From CAIWHR01 sp963713275 (lineage in GTDB: Bacteria > Pseudomonadota > Gammaproteobacteria > Burkholderiales > Casimicrobiaceae), in contig CAVQLG010000002.1 of the NCBI GenBank assembly GCA_963713275.1, forward strand, positions 1-64,000: a stretch of 64,000 nucleotides of DNA. Direction: 5' to 3'. This document shows, piece after piece, positions 18,840-27,795 of the stretch (the first letter of the stretch is position 1; every line of letters starts with the position of its first letter). The notes under the pieces were generated by a model. It did no database searches, was not told the DNA's origin, and saw only the letters and a program-made list of their open reading frames with translations. The translations under genes were made by a program, and so were the position numbers.

Positions 18840-19070
18840 CCCGCCGCGGGCCGCCGCGTGGACTGCCACGAGCATCAGCCACGACAGGCCGGAGTCCTTC
18901 TTCCTCGAACGCTACCGCGTGGCCTAGGCCCGCGAGATGCGGCACTTCCTCGACGCGCTCGCGGGGGGGGCACGCCGGTGCGTACGACGATCGACGACGG
19001 GGTCCGGGCGCTCGAGCTCGCGGAGGCCGCGACGGCGTCGTGGCGCGAGCAGCGGATCGTCACGTTCTGA
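18840..19070 (+). pseudogene. C-terminal relic of a Gfo/Idh/MocA (inositol dehydrogenase-like) gene
   Basis: Only the tail survives: ESFFLERYRVA, a stop, REMRHFLDALAGG, and after a frame change at a run of G (18962-18969) TPVRTTIDDGVRALELAEAA ending SWREQRIVTF. This is the usual C-terminus of inositol 2-dehydrogenase-type oxidoreductases. No NAD-binding domain is present, because icmF occupies the upstream sequence. Its neighbour is an inositol-monophosphatase-like gene, so an inositol cluster may once have stood here. The 5' edge is approximate. Confidence 0.6.
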
Positions 19071-19119
19071 AGGCCGCGCCGGCGTCATCGCCGCCGCGCG
19101 CCGCCTGCGGGAGTCACGC

Positions 19120-19887
19120 ATGGACCGCTTCGGACTCTGCTGCACGCTCGCCCGCGAAGCCGGTGCGCTCGCCCATCGGGGCTTCGGGCATTCGGCCGCC
19201 GCGCTCAAGGGCCGGCACGACGTGGTGACCGCGATGGACCGCGAGGTCGAGCGCTTCGTGCGCAACCGGCTCGCCGCGGCGTGCCCCGACGACGCGATCT
19301 TCGGCGAGGAGGAAGGCGGGCGCCGCAGCGGCGAGCGGGTGTGGCTGGTCGATCCGATCGACGGCACCGCCAACTACGCGCGCGGCATTCCCCATTACGC
19401 CGTCTCGATCGCGTACCTCGAGCACGGCGTGCCGGTGGCCGGGGCGGTCTGCGACCCGAGCCACGACGGGCTCTACGCCGCGGCCCGCGGGCACGGCGCG
19501 TTTCGCAACGACGTGCGCCTCGCCGTCAGCGCCTGCGCGCAGCTCAGCGGGGCGACGGTGGAGTGCGGGTGGTCGCCGCGCCGCACGGCCGCCGCGTACA
19601 CCGCGCTCGTGAGCCGCGTGCTGGAGGCGGGCGGGGCCGTGCGCCGGGCCGGATCCGGCGCCCTCGGGCTCGCGGACGTCGCGGCGGGGCGCGTCGAGGC
19701 CTACTGCGAGCTGCACATCAACGCCTGGGACTGCGCGGCGGGCGTCTTGCTCGTCACCGAAGCCGGCGGGCGCACGAGCGACTTCTTCGCCGGAGAAGGG
19801 ATCGTCAACGGCAACCCGCTGCTTGCGACCAACGCGGCGCTTTGCGCGAAGCTCTCCGTCGTCGTCGGCATTCCCGTGACCTGCTGA
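19120..19887 (+). CDS. Inositol monophosphatase family phosphatase
   Basis: A 255-residue Mg2+-dependent phosphatase of the SuhB/HisN/CysQ fold. Metal-site motifs are EEE at ~63-65, VDPIDGTANY (D78, D81) and the C-terminal HINAWDCAAG. The substrate could be inositol phosphate, histidinol phosphate or PAP, and the sequence does not decide. The start ATG 19120 gives the expected N-terminus. It follows the inositol-dehydrogenase relic on the same strand, which weakly favours an inositol substrate. No frame problem. Confidence 0.85.
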   Translation: MDRFGLCCTLAREAGALAHRGFGHSAAALKGRHDVVTAMDREVERFVRNRLAAACPDDAIFGEEEGGRRSGERVWLVDPIDGTANYARGIPHYAVSIAYLEHGVPVAGAVCDPSHDGLYAAARGHGAFRNDVRLAVSACAQLSGATVECGWSPRRTAAAYTALVSRVLEAGGAVRRAGSGALGLADVAAGRVEAYCELHINAWDCAAGVLLVTEAGGRTSDFFAGEGIVNGNPLLATNAALCAKLSVVVGIPVTC

Positions 19888-19921
19888 CCGGTGGACGCCG
19901 CCCCCGCGTACCTCGGCGCGG

Positions 19922-20290
19922 TCAGGCGCCGAGCATCCTCCTGAGCTCGCCGCTGGCGATGAGCCGCTCGAGCTCGCTCGCGCCGCCGACGAGCGTCCCC
20001 TTGACGAAGATCATCGGGAACGTCGGCCAGCCCGTCCACATCTTGAGTGCGTTGCGCCGCCGCCACGGCCCGAGGTAGCCGCCGTACTCGAGGTAGCGGT
20101 GGGGAACTCCGGCGGCGGCGAGCGCGCGGCGCGCCCGGCGCGGAAACGGGTTCGTCTTCATGCCGACGACGACCACGTCGTGCGCGGCGATCGCGCGCTC
20201 GACCTCGGCGACGATGTCGGCGTGGTGGCCGGCGATGCGGTCGCGGATCGAAGCGTGGATGCGGGTCTCGTCGAGGATGGGGCGCGGCAT
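19922..20290 (-). CDS. Glutaredoxin-like protein without cysteine
   Basis: A 122-residue protein with a glutaredoxin fold pattern: VVVVGMKTNPF, then RYLEYGGYL, and the glutathione-site region TGWPTFPMIFVKGTLVGGAS. It contains no cysteine at all. The active-site position, where monothiol glutaredoxins have CGFS, reads KTNPFPRR. It therefore cannot do thiol chemistry by the usual route, and might bind glutathione or a partner. Start ATG 20290. It may share upstream sequence with the PEP-CTERM terminator region. Nothing else is coded in 20291-20494. Confidence 0.75.
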   Translation of the reverse strand: MPRPILDETRIHASIRDRIAGHHADIVAEVERAIAAHDVVVVGMKTNPFPRRARRALAAAGVPHRYLEYGGYLGPWRRRNALKMWTGWPTFPMIFVKGTLVGGASELERLIASGELRRMLGA

Positions 20291-20494
20291 GGCGAAGGCT
20301 CCGGGTGCTGGCACAAGGCTGCAGATTACTCCGCGCGGGCGGCAACGCGCAGCCCCGCCGCCCGGCGGGCGATCGCGAGAACCGTGGCCTCGACGCGAAC
20401 GCTGTCGTGGCGGCCTCGACCCCGCCGGCCGAGTACGGCAAATTGCGCCTGCACAGCGCCGCTGCCTCGCGGTCGGCGCCGCGCCGGGCAACAA

Positions 20495-20518
20495 AAAGCC
20501 CGGCCGGAGCCGGGCTTT
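20495..20518 (-). terminator. Rho-independent terminator of the PEP-CTERM gene
   Basis: A perfect ten-base-pair stem AAAGCCCGGC / GCCGGGCTTT with a four-base loop. Read on the minus strand it is followed by TTGTTG after a T-run. It lies ~50 bases past the PEP-CTERM stop. Confidence 0.85.
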
Positions 20519-20565
20519 GCCGAGCGGGCACCAGGGCCCGCCGAGGGCGTTGCTCGAACGACCGA

Positions 20566-21375
20566 TCAACCCTTGCGGCGCGCGAGGGCGAGACCGGCAA
20601 GGCCGATGCCAAGGAGCGCGAGTGTTCCGGGCAGAGGTACCGGTTGGTCGAATTGCTGCGGGCGGCTGTACCTCGCCGCGAGGTAGTTCTGCGACTGCGC
20701 TGTGTTCGTGAATTCGAAGAGATCCCATCCGGGGGCAGCGGACTGCGGGCCTGACCCGATGGCGTTAAGGTAGTTCTGCGCCAGGTTCGCAACGTTGCCG
20801 ACGACGCCGGAGTTCGCGGCCTGAAGGGGTCCGCTGGCGAGCGACAGGCCATCGTCGAACCAGATCTCCCAGATGGCAAGCTGCATCGCCGCCGATTGCT
20901 TGGCGGCGTCGACTGCCCGCGAACTGTCCGAAACGTGCTGCTCGGCCCGCTGAAGGTGCCTGCTTCCTGATTCGGATAGACGTTCTCAAACAGTCGAGTC
21001 AGCTGCCAGGCGTTAGCATTAGCGGCCGAGTAATCGCTGATCGAGGTGCGCGTGTATTGGATCGTGCCGCTCTGGGCCCAACGGAAGAGGTCGATGCAGA
21101 AGAAGCGAAAGAAGTCGTCGGTTTCGTAGCGTGTCCGTCATGTCCGAGTCGAAGTACCCCTTGAACTGCCCTGCTGCTTGATTGCGGGGGGATCCGCCGA
21201 TCATCCCGGACAGGGCCAGGGACGGCACCGTCACGTAGCTGCCTTCCGACGACCCCAGGAACGTGAGATAGCCGGTGGCTTGCGCGGGAGCGGCATCATA
21301 CGGGTGAGCCTGCGCCACGCCCGCGCCCACCGCGAACGCCGCCAGCACCGCACTGCGAAGTAGCTTGGCAAACAC
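20566..21375 (-). CDS. PEP-CTERM protein with a putative thioester domain (frameshifted)
   Basis: About 269 residues when three frames are joined; the breaks are near 21135 (one extra base) and 20920 (one lost). A signal peptide (LLRSAVLAAFAVGAGVAQA) is followed by an exported domain and the PEP-CTERM tail VPLPGTLALLGIGLAGLALA, ending RRKG. This tail is processed by an exosortase, and none is in the window. The domain has FFCIDLF and, later, AAMQLAIWEIW. These are the Cys and Gln motifs of TED/TQXA thioester domains. Start GTG 21375, with AAGGAG upstream. A sigma-54 site lies ~110 bases upstream and a terminator follows. Confidence 0.75.
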
Positions 21376-21481
21376 GATTGCTCCTTTTTTCTTCGATCAT
21401 CGACGGAAATCGCCCATCGGTTCCGCGGGCTCGGGACTTGACCTTTACGCGTTGCATCACGCGCCCTTCGTCCTGCTCCGA

Positions 21482-21497
21482 AGCACGATCCGGGCCA
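21482..21497 (-). promoter_or_regulatory. Sigma-54 promoter (-24/-12) of the PEP-CTERM gene
   Basis: On the minus strand: TGGCCCGGATCGTGCT, with GG and GC exactly ten bases apart. It is two mismatches from TGGCACG-N4-TTGCT. PEP-CTERM genes are often under sigma-54 with the PrsK/PrsR pair. An AT-rich tract and a GTCGA...TCGAC inverted pair (21545-21565) just upstream could be activator sites. The leader would be ~95 bases. Confidence 0.55.
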
Positions 21498-21565
21498 TGG
21501 ATAAAGACTTATAAATATCAATTTATTAAAGTTGCAATCTACAGTCGATGTAAAGATCTTCGACA

Positions 21566-22095
21566 CGATTCTTGTAGGGGACAACGTGCGCGGAGCGAGT
21601 TGTTGTGGGCAAAGCGCAGAGAAAGCACAGATTTCCTTGTGTTTTTTTCAGCCGAGCCCCGGCTCGCCGAGCGAACTGCGCGCGCCGCGGGGCGACCGCG
21701 CGGACGGGACAACCGGGTTGCGCTCGAGGATGCCTGCCCGCCCGCATCGGCGGTCCCTTGGTCGGCGACGGGCCTGGGCCGCACGACGATGGGCGCCGTG
21801 CGGGCAGCGGCGGCAGCCCCGAACGACGGTCGCGCCCTCGCGGGTGCGCGATGGAAAGACCGGGGCGGGGCCGAAACCGGCGCCGACGCGTCACGAATGT
21901 TCATTATCATTCGGGTCTGCGCCCCATCCGGAAGGGGGGTGCCCGACCCCGGAGCGTTTCGCGTCGCGGGGAACAACGCGGGGCTGTCGCAAGCCGGGAT
22001 TGCAGGAAGGCCGCGCTTCCCGGCGGCGAGGCCCCGCCGCAGCGATGGCCGAGGGACGCTAGGGGCGGCGCGGCCGGCGCTCGATCGGAGGAAGG
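21566..22095. other. Gap between the PEP-CTERM gene and the TRAP operon
   Basis: About 530 bases with no gene I can support. Open frames on both strands are low-complexity Arg/Ala/Gly translations of GC-rich DNA. The end holds the strong ribosome site GGAGGAAGG for dctP. Confidence 0.4.
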
Positions 22096-23118
22096 ATGCG
22101 GAAGTTGACCATGGTGACGGGCATCGCGCTGCTCGGCGCGCTCGGCGTTGCCGCGGCGCAGGAGGTCACGCTCAAGGTCCACCATTTCCTGCCCGCGGGG
22201 TCGGCGGTGCACACGACGATCATCGAGCCCTGGTGCGAGCGCCTCGCCCGGGACTCGGGCAATCGCATGCAATGCCGGATCTACCCGTCGATGCAACTCG
22301 GCGGCACGGCGCCCCAGCTCTACGATCAGGTGAGGGACGGCGTCGTCGACGTCGCCTGGACGCTGCCCGGCTACACGGCGGGGCGTTTCCCGCGGGTCGA
22401 GGTCTTCGAGCTGCCGTTCATGACGCGCGAGCCCGTGGGGACCAGCAAGGCGCTCTGGGAGTACGTCGAGCAGCACGCGCCGGGCGAATTCGCCGACGTC
22501 AAGCTCATCGCCGCGCACGTCCACGGCCCGGGCGCGCTGCACACCACCCGGAGGCGGATCGCGTCGCTCGCCGACCTCAAAGGCATGAAGATCAGGGCGC
22601 CCACCCGCCAGGCCTCGCGCCTGCTCGCCGCCCTCGGCGCAACGCCGGTCGCGATGCCGGTGCCGCAGGTCGGCGAAGCGCTGGCCAAGGGTGTGCTCGA
22701 CGGCGCGGCGCTGCCCTGGGACGTGGTGCCGGCGGTCAAGGCGCAGGAGCTCACCCGCTTCCACACCGAAACCGACCCTGCGGCGCCCTCGCTCTACACG
22801 TCGACGTTCGTCCTGGCGATGAACAAGGCCCGCTACGCGGCGCTCCCGCCCGAGCTTCGGCGCGTCATCGACGCCAACAGCGGGCGGGCGCTCTCCGGCG
22901 AGATCGGTCGCGCCTACGCCGAGGCCGACACGGTCGGCAGGAAGACCGCCGCGCAAGGTGTGTTCGACCTCGTCGCAGGCGCCGAGCTCGACGCGTGGCG
23001 GGCGCGGGGCGAGTCGGTCGCCGACGCCTGGGTCGCCGAGGTCTCGGCCAAGGGAATCGACGGCAAGAAGCTCCTGGAACACGCGAGCGCGCTGATCGAG
23101 AAGAACACGGTGCGCTGA
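22096..23118 (+). CDS. dctP: TRAP transporter solute-binding protein (DctP family)
   Basis: A periplasmic receptor of 340 residues that delivers an organic acid to the DctQM membrane complex. A signal peptide (LTMVTGIALLGALGVAAA) precedes the DctP fold, with VKVHHF-like LKVHHFLPAG, the segment QLYDQVRDGVVDVAWTLPGY and the anion-binding region MKIRAPTRQASRLLAALGA (R at ~171). The substrate is not predictable. Start ATG 22096 directly follows GGAGGAAGG. First gene of a dctPQM operon. Confidence 0.9.
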   Translation: MRKLTMVTGIALLGALGVAAAQEVTLKVHHFLPAGSAVHTTIIEPWCERLARDSGNRMQCRIYPSMQLGGTAPQLYDQVRDGVVDVAWTLPGYTAGRFPRVEVFELPFMTREPVGTSKALWEYVEQHAPGEFADVKLIAAHVHGPGALHTTRRRIASLADLKGMKIRAPTRQASRLLAALGATPVAMPVPQVGEALAKGVLDGAALPWDVVPAVKAQELTRFHTETDPAAPSLYTSTFVLAMNKARYAALPPELRRVIDANSGRALSGEIGRAYAEADTVGRKTAAQGVFDLVAGAELDAWRARGESVADAWVAEVSAKGIDGKKLLEHASALIEKNTVR

Positions 23119-23125
23119 ACCTGCG

Positions 23126-23704
23126 ATGGAACTTGCCGGAGACGCGGCGGCGCGGCTTGCCTTCGGCCCGGTCGGCCGGGCGCTGATCGGCGCCAGCAAG
23201 GCGGCGGCGCTGGTCGGCGGGACGATCTTCGTTGCGCTGGTTGCGATGTCGATCGCCTCGATCACCGGACGCAAGCTCTTTTCGCTGCCGGTGCCGGGCG
23301 ACGTCGAGCTGCTGCAGCTCTTCGCCGCGATTGCAAGCTCGACGTTCTTCGCCTGGTGCCATCTGGTCGGCGGCGACGTCAGGGTCGATTTCTTTACCCA
23401 GCGGTTGCGCCCGTCCGTGGTGCATGCGCTCGACGCGCTGGGGTCGTCGCTGGTGGGCGTGTTCGGCGCGCTCCTCGCTTGGCGAACGGCGGTGGGCGCG
23501 CTCACCGTCAAGGCTTCGGGCGAGGAGACGATGATCCTGGGCCTGCCGCAGTGGTGGGGGCCGGCGGCGATGGTGCCGGGCTTCGTCCTGCTCGCCCTGG
23601 CAGGCGGTTACATGGCGGCGCGCCACGTCGCGGCGGCCCGCGCGGCCGCGCCTGCGCCGGCGCCCGGCATGGCGGACGACGAGGCCACGGGTACTTCGCG
23701 ATGA
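23126..23704 (+). CDS. dctQ: TRAP transporter small permease (DctQ family)
   Basis: A 192-residue inner-membrane protein with four predicted helices (ALVGGTIFVALVAMSIAS; LLQLFAAIASSTFFAWC; a third near VGVFGALLAWRTAVG; a fourth near MVPGFVLLALAGGYMAA). It stabilises the receptor-permease interaction of a TRAP carrier. It starts 7 bases after dctP, and its stop overlaps the dctM start (ATGA at 23701). Confidence 0.88.
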   Translation: MELAGDAAARLAFGPVGRALIGASKAAALVGGTIFVALVAMSIASITGRKLFSLPVPGDVELLQLFAAIASSTFFAWCHLVGGDVRVDFFTQRLRPSVVHALDALGSSLVGVFGALLAWRTAVGALTVKASGEETMILGLPQWWGPAAMVPGFVLLALAGGYMAARHVAAARAAAPAPAPGMADDEATGTSR

Positions 23705-25029
23705 GCGGGACCGCCGTCGGCCTCAGCGTGTTTGGCCTGATGCTGGCGCTGCTGGCGCTGCGCGTGCCCATCGGCGTGGCGATGTTCGTGATGGGCGCCT
23801 CCGCGTACGTCTACCTCACCGGCGGCGAACTCAAGCAACTCCTCAACGCGCTCAAGCATCTCGCCTACGCGCGGCTTTCGAATTACGACCTCGTCGTCAT
23901 CCCGATGTTCCTGCTCATGGGCCAGTTCGCGACCCACGGCGGGCTCTCCGCGTCGCTGTTCCGTTTCGTACGCGCGTTCATGGGGCACTGGAAGGGCGGC
24001 ATCGCGATGGCGGCGGTCGGTGCCTGCGCCGGGTTCGGCGCGATCTGCGGCTCGTCGCTTGCGACCGCCGCGACGATGGGGCAGGTGACGCTGCCCGAAC
24101 TGCGCCGCGCCGGGTACGCCGGCAGCCTTTCGACCGGGGCACTGGCTGCCGGCGGAACGCTGGGCATCCTGATCCCGCCGTCGGTGCCGCTGGTGATCTA
24201 CGGCATCCTCACGCAGGAGTCGATCGGCAAGCTGTTCGTGGCGGCGTTCGTGCCGGGCGTCATCGCCATGCTGGGCTACATGCTGGTCATCCGGCTGCTC
24301 GTCGCGTGGAAGCCGCACATCGGCCCGGCCGGCCCCCGCGCGCCGTGGCCGCTTCGCTTGAAGGCGCTCATCGAGGTGACGCCCGTGATGCTGATCTTCG
24401 TCGTCGTGATCGTCGGCATCTACGGCGGCTGGGCGAATCCCACCGAGGCGGCCGCGATCGGTGCCGCCGCCAGCGGCGCCCTGGCGGTGCTGCGCGGGCG
24501 CATGGGCAGGACCGGCATCGTCGCGAGCGCACTGGGCACCGCGCAGTCTACGGCGATGATCTTCCTGGTGCTGCTGGGTGCCGACATGCTCAACAGCGCG
24601 CTCGCGTTGTCGCAGATGCCCGCCGAGCTTGCGGCCTGGGTACAGGCGAGCGGCCTGTCGCCGCTCCTGGTGATGGTCGTGATCCTGCTGATCTACGTGC
24701 TGCTCGGCTGCGTGATGGACTCGCTGGCGATGATCCTGCTCACGATTCCGATCTTCTACCCGATGGTGATGGGGCTCGACTTCTACGGGCTCACCGACAC
24801 CGAGAAGTCGATCTGGTTCGGCATCCTGGCGCTGATGGTCGTCGAGATCGGGCTCGTGCACCCGCCGGTAGGCATGAACGTCTACATCATCAACCGGCTG
24901 GCGAAGGACGTCCCGCTCGAACAGACGTTCAAGGGCGTGCTGCCCTTCCTCGCATCGGATTTCCTGCGCATCGCGCTGCTCCTGCTCTTTCCCGCGGTGA
25001 GCCTGTGGCTGGTGCGCGCAGGCGCGTAG
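23701..25029 (+). CDS. dctM: TRAP transporter large permease (DctM family)
   Basis: A 442-residue sodium-coupled membrane subunit with the family signatures GASAYVYL, the re-entrant-loop sequence SGSSLATAAT-like ICGSSLATAATMGQVTLPEL and GGTLGILIPPSVPLVIYG, then GCVMDSLAMILLTIPIFYP. It forms the transport path with DctQ. ATG 23701 is chosen over earlier in-frame codons because it overlaps the dctQ stop and gives the normal N-terminus. Confidence 0.92.
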   Translation: MSGTAVGLSVFGLMLALLALRVPIGVAMFVMGASAYVYLTGGELKQLLNALKHLAYARLSNYDLVVIPMFLLMGQFATHGGLSASLFRFVRAFMGHWKGGIAMAAVGACAGFGAICGSSLATAATMGQVTLPELRRAGYAGSLSTGALAAGGTLGILIPPSVPLVIYGILTQESIGKLFVAAFVPGVIAMLGYMLVIRLLVAWKPHIGPAGPRAPWPLRLKALIEVTPVMLIFVVVIVGIYGGWANPTEAAAIGAAASGALAVLRGRMGRTGIVASALGTAQSTAMIFLVLLGADMLNSALALSQMPAELAAWVQASGLSPLLVMVVILLIYVLLGCVMDSLAMILLTIPIFYPMVMGLDFYGLTDTEKSIWFGILALMVVEIGLVHPPVGMNVYIINRLAKDVPLEQTFKGVLPFLASDFLRIALLLLFPAVSLWLVRAGA

Positions 25030-25101
25030 CGCCCGGCGACTCGTTTCGCTGCGTTGCAGCAAGGGGCATAATAGCCGGTGTCCGAAGCGCGGAAGACACC
25101 C

Positions 25102-25956
25102 ATGAACCCGATTTCCAAGGCAGGCGTGATCGGCGCCGGCACGATGGGTCACGGCATCGCCCAGGCCTGCGCGGTCAGCGGCGTCGAGGTCGTGCTGGTC
25201 GACGTCGCCGAAGCGGCGGTGTTGCACGGGCTGTCGGCGATCGCCACCAGCCTCGATCGGCTGGTGAAGAAGGACAAGCTCACCGCGGCCGAGAAGGACG
25301 CGGCACTCAAGCGCATCCACGGGACGACCGACGAAGCGGCGCTCAAGGACTGCGGCCTCATCATCGAGACCGCAACCGAGGACGAGGCGCTGAAGCACGA
25401 GATCCTGCGCAGGGTCGACGCCATTGCGGCGCCCACGGCGCTGTTCGCGTCCAACACGTCCTCGATCTCCATCACCAAGCTCGCCGCGGCCACCCGCCGC
25501 CCGACGCAGTTCCTCGGCCTGCATTTCTTCAACCCGGTGCCGATGATGGCGCTGGTCGAACTGATCCGCGGCCTGCAGACCGCCGATGCCACCGTTGCCA
25601 GCGCGGAGGCGTTCGCGAAACACCTCGGCAAGACGCCGATCGTCGTCCATAACAGCCCCGGCTTCGTCGTCAACCGGCTGCTGTTCCCGATGATCAACGA
25701 AGCGGTGTTCGCGCTGCAGGAGGGGCTCGCCACCGCCGAGGAGATCGACAACGGCATGAAGCTGGGCTGCAACCACCCGATCGGTCCGCTGGCGCTGGCC
25801 GACATGATCGGGCTCGACGTCGTGCTCGCGGTCATGGAGGTGTTCAAGCGCGACTTCGGCGATTCCAAATACCGGCCCGCGCCGCTCCTCCGGGAGATGG
25901 TGACGGCCGGCTATCTCGGCCGCAAGACCGGTCGCGGCTTTTATCCATACCGCTGA
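25102..25956 (+). CDS. 3-hydroxyacyl-CoA (3-hydroxybutyryl-CoA) dehydrogenase
   Basis: A 284-residue NAD(P)-dependent dehydrogenase of beta-oxidation or butyrate metabolism. The Rossmann motif GAGTMGHG is at ~9-16, the catalytic segment is GLHFFNPVPMM (His), then NSPGFVVNRLL and the C-terminal FYPYR. Start ATG 25102 is preferred to an upstream GTG at 25078. It is followed after 11 bases by an enoyl-CoA hydratase gene, so the pair supplies consecutive beta-oxidation steps. A CATAAT -10 box lies at 25067-25072. Confidence 0.92.
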   Translation: MNPISKAGVIGAGTMGHGIAQACAVSGVEVVLVDVAEAAVLHGLSAIATSLDRLVKKDKLTAAEKDAALKRIHGTTDEAALKDCGLIIETATEDEALKHEILRRVDAIAAPTALFASNTSSISITKLAAATRRPTQFLGLHFFNPVPMMALVELIRGLQTADATVASAEAFAKHLGKTPIVVHNSPGFVVNRLLFPMINEAVFALQEGLATAEEIDNGMKLGCNHPIGPLALADMIGLDVVLAVMEVFKRDFGDSKYRPAPLLREMVTAGYLGRKTGRGFYPYR

Positions 25957-25967
25957 AAGGGCGAACG

Positions 25968-26753
25968 ATGGCGTTCGAAGTGATCCACCTCGAGGAAAAG
26001 GAACCGGGCATCTACCTGCTCACGATCAACCGGCCCAAGCAGCTCAACGCGCTGTCGCCGCAGGTGCTCTACGAGGTCGCGGCCGCCGTCGCCGAGGTCG
26101 CGGGACGGCCCGACGCGCGCGCGTTGCTGCTGACCGGCGCCGGCGACAAGGCGTTCGTCGCCGGGGCCGACATCGCGGCGATGAGTTCGATGACGCCGAT
26201 CGAGGCGCGCGAGTTCGCGCTCAAGGGCCACGCGACGCTGCGGGCGCTGGAGCTCGCACCGTTCCCGGTCATCGCGCTGGTCAACGGCTTCGCGCTCGGC
26301 GGCGGCTGCGAGCTGGCGCTGGCCTGCGATTGGATCGTCGCCTCGGAGAAGGCGGTGTTCGGGCAGCCCGAGGTCAACCTCGGCATCTGCCCCGGCTTCG
26401 GCGGAACGCAGCGGCTCACCCGCGTCGTGGGCAAGTCGATGGCGGTCGAGCTCGTCTGCACGGCGCGGCAGGTGAAGGCCGACGAGGCGCTGCGCATCGG
26501 GCTCGCCAACCACGTCGTCGCGCCGGACGCGCTCCTGGAGCAGGGCCTGAAGCTCGCCCGCATGGTGGCGCAGAAGGGGCCGGTGGCCGTGAAGATGAGC
26601 AAGCACCTGATCCAGCGCGGCCAGGATCTTGACCTCGCCAACGCCAACGCAATGGAGGCCGACGTGTTCGGCTTCCTGTGCTCGACCGACGACAAGCGCG
26701 AAGGCATGGACGCGTTCCTCGGCAAGCGCGCGGCGAACTTCGCCGGCCGCTGA
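25968..26753 (+). CDS. Enoyl-CoA hydratase
   Basis: A 261-residue crotonase-fold enzyme adding water to 2-enoyl-CoA. Oxyanion-hole elements KAFVAGADIAAM and NGFALGGGCELALACD are present. The catalytic pair is E in FGQPEVNLGICPGFGGTQRL, with its partner Glu upstream in GGCELA. Operon with the preceding hydroxyacyl-CoA dehydrogenase. Length and motifs are normal. Confidence 0.93.
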   Translation: MAFEVIHLEEKEPGIYLLTINRPKQLNALSPQVLYEVAAAVAEVAGRPDARALLLTGAGDKAFVAGADIAAMSSMTPIEAREFALKGHATLRALELAPFPVIALVNGFALGGGCELALACDWIVASEKAVFGQPEVNLGICPGFGGTQRLTRVVGKSMAVELVCTARQVKADEALRIGLANHVVAPDALLEQGLKLARMVAQKGPVAVKMSKHLIQRGQDLDLANANAMEADVFGFLCSTDDKREGMDAFLGKRAANFAGR

Positions 26754-26903
26754 ATCGGGGCGGATCGAATCGAAGCGGGCGCTGCCGCGGAGCGGCGTCG
26801 GTCGGCAGCGGGCGCGCCGGCGCGGCCGGGCGCGAACCGGGCAGCGCGACGCGGACCCGCGCGCCGCGCTCGCCACGCCCGCCGCCCCACGCCATCCGGC
26901 GCG

Positions 26904-27578
26904 TCAGCCCTCGAACTCGCGCAGCCCGTCGACGCCGAGCACCGTGACTCCGCCGTACTCGATCCGCAGCAGCCCGGCCGCCTGCAGGCGCTTCAGCGCC
27001 CGGTTGACGCGTTGCCGTGACAGTCCCACGAGCTGGCCGAGCTGCTCCTGCGAGATCGGCAGCGTCGGGCCGAGTCCCGGATAGAGCGTCGGGTTGAAAA
27101 GCGCCGCGAGCCCGCGGGCGAGCCGCGCGTCGGGAGCGAGCAGCCGGTCGTACTCGACCAGGGCGATGAATTGGCTCAGGCGCTCGTTGAGCTGGTTCAG
27201 CACGAAGCGGTTGAAAGCGACGCAGCCGTCGAGCAGCGCGAGGAACGTCGCCCGCGGCACGCACGCGATGTCGCTGTCCCGCAGCGCGACGATGTCGTAG
27301 CGCCGCGGCTCGTCCTTCAGCAGCGAGCCTTCGCCGAACCAGCCCCCGGTGGGCACGCCGGTGAACATCGTCGGCTTTCCGTCGGCGGACACGTTGGTCA
27401 TCTTGACCAGTCCGTCGATCACGCCGATCCAGTGCAGGACGGGCTCGCCCTTGCGGCAGACCCATGTTCCGGCCGCGCAGTGGCGCGCGAACGACTCGGC
27501 ATCGACCCGGGCCCGCAGATCTGCCGGCAGCGACCCAGCCCACGAACAGCCGTCCAGCATGGTGTGCAGTGGAGTCAT
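26904..27578 (-). CDS. Crp/Fnr-family regulator
   Basis: A 224-residue regulator with an N-terminal cyclic-nucleotide-binding-like beta barrel (GGWFGEGSLLKDEPRRYDIV) and a C-terminal winged helix-turn-helix (ISQEQLGQLVGLSRQRVNRA, LKRLQAAGLLRIEYGG). It has no Cys cluster of the FNR type, so the signal is unknown. Transcribed divergently from the acyl-CoA ligase and liv cluster, so it may control it. The 150 bases between the hydratase and this gene hold nothing. Confidence 0.88.
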   Translation of the reverse strand: MTPLHTMLDGCSWAGSLPADLRARVDAESFARHCAAGTWVCRKGEPVLHWIGVIDGLVKMTNVSADGKPTMFTGVPTGGWFGEGSLLKDEPRRYDIVALRDSDIACVPRATFLALLDGCVAFNRFVLNQLNERLSQFIALVEYDRLLAPDARLARGLAALFNPTLYPGLGPTLPISQEQLGQLVGLSRQRVNRALKRLQAAGLLRIEYGGVTVLGVDGLREFEG

Positions 27579-27795
27579 GGCCCCGCGAAAGGCTCGCCAG
27601 GTCGAACGTCGCCGTCCCCGCGGCCGCCGCCGCGGAAGGCGTGTTCTGGCAGCGTCATTCTACGCCTCGCCGGGGCCGACCGTCGCCGGGGCGACACACT
27701 GCCATGGCGGGCTGCGCCGCGGCGGATGCCCGCGCCGCGCTCGCGCCCATTGCCCTGATCGCGCGGACGACCTAAGATGCGCATGCAACCGGAAA

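Noticed and set aside
15363..19070. A single 1,235-residue protein spanning icmF and downstream
   Set aside because: The frame runs on only because of a one-base insertion near 18121; the true C-terminus is in another frame and ends at 18792.
21566..22095. Coding sequence between the PEP-CTERM gene and dctP
   Set aside because: All frames are low-complexity; no start with a ribosome site and no recognisable motif.
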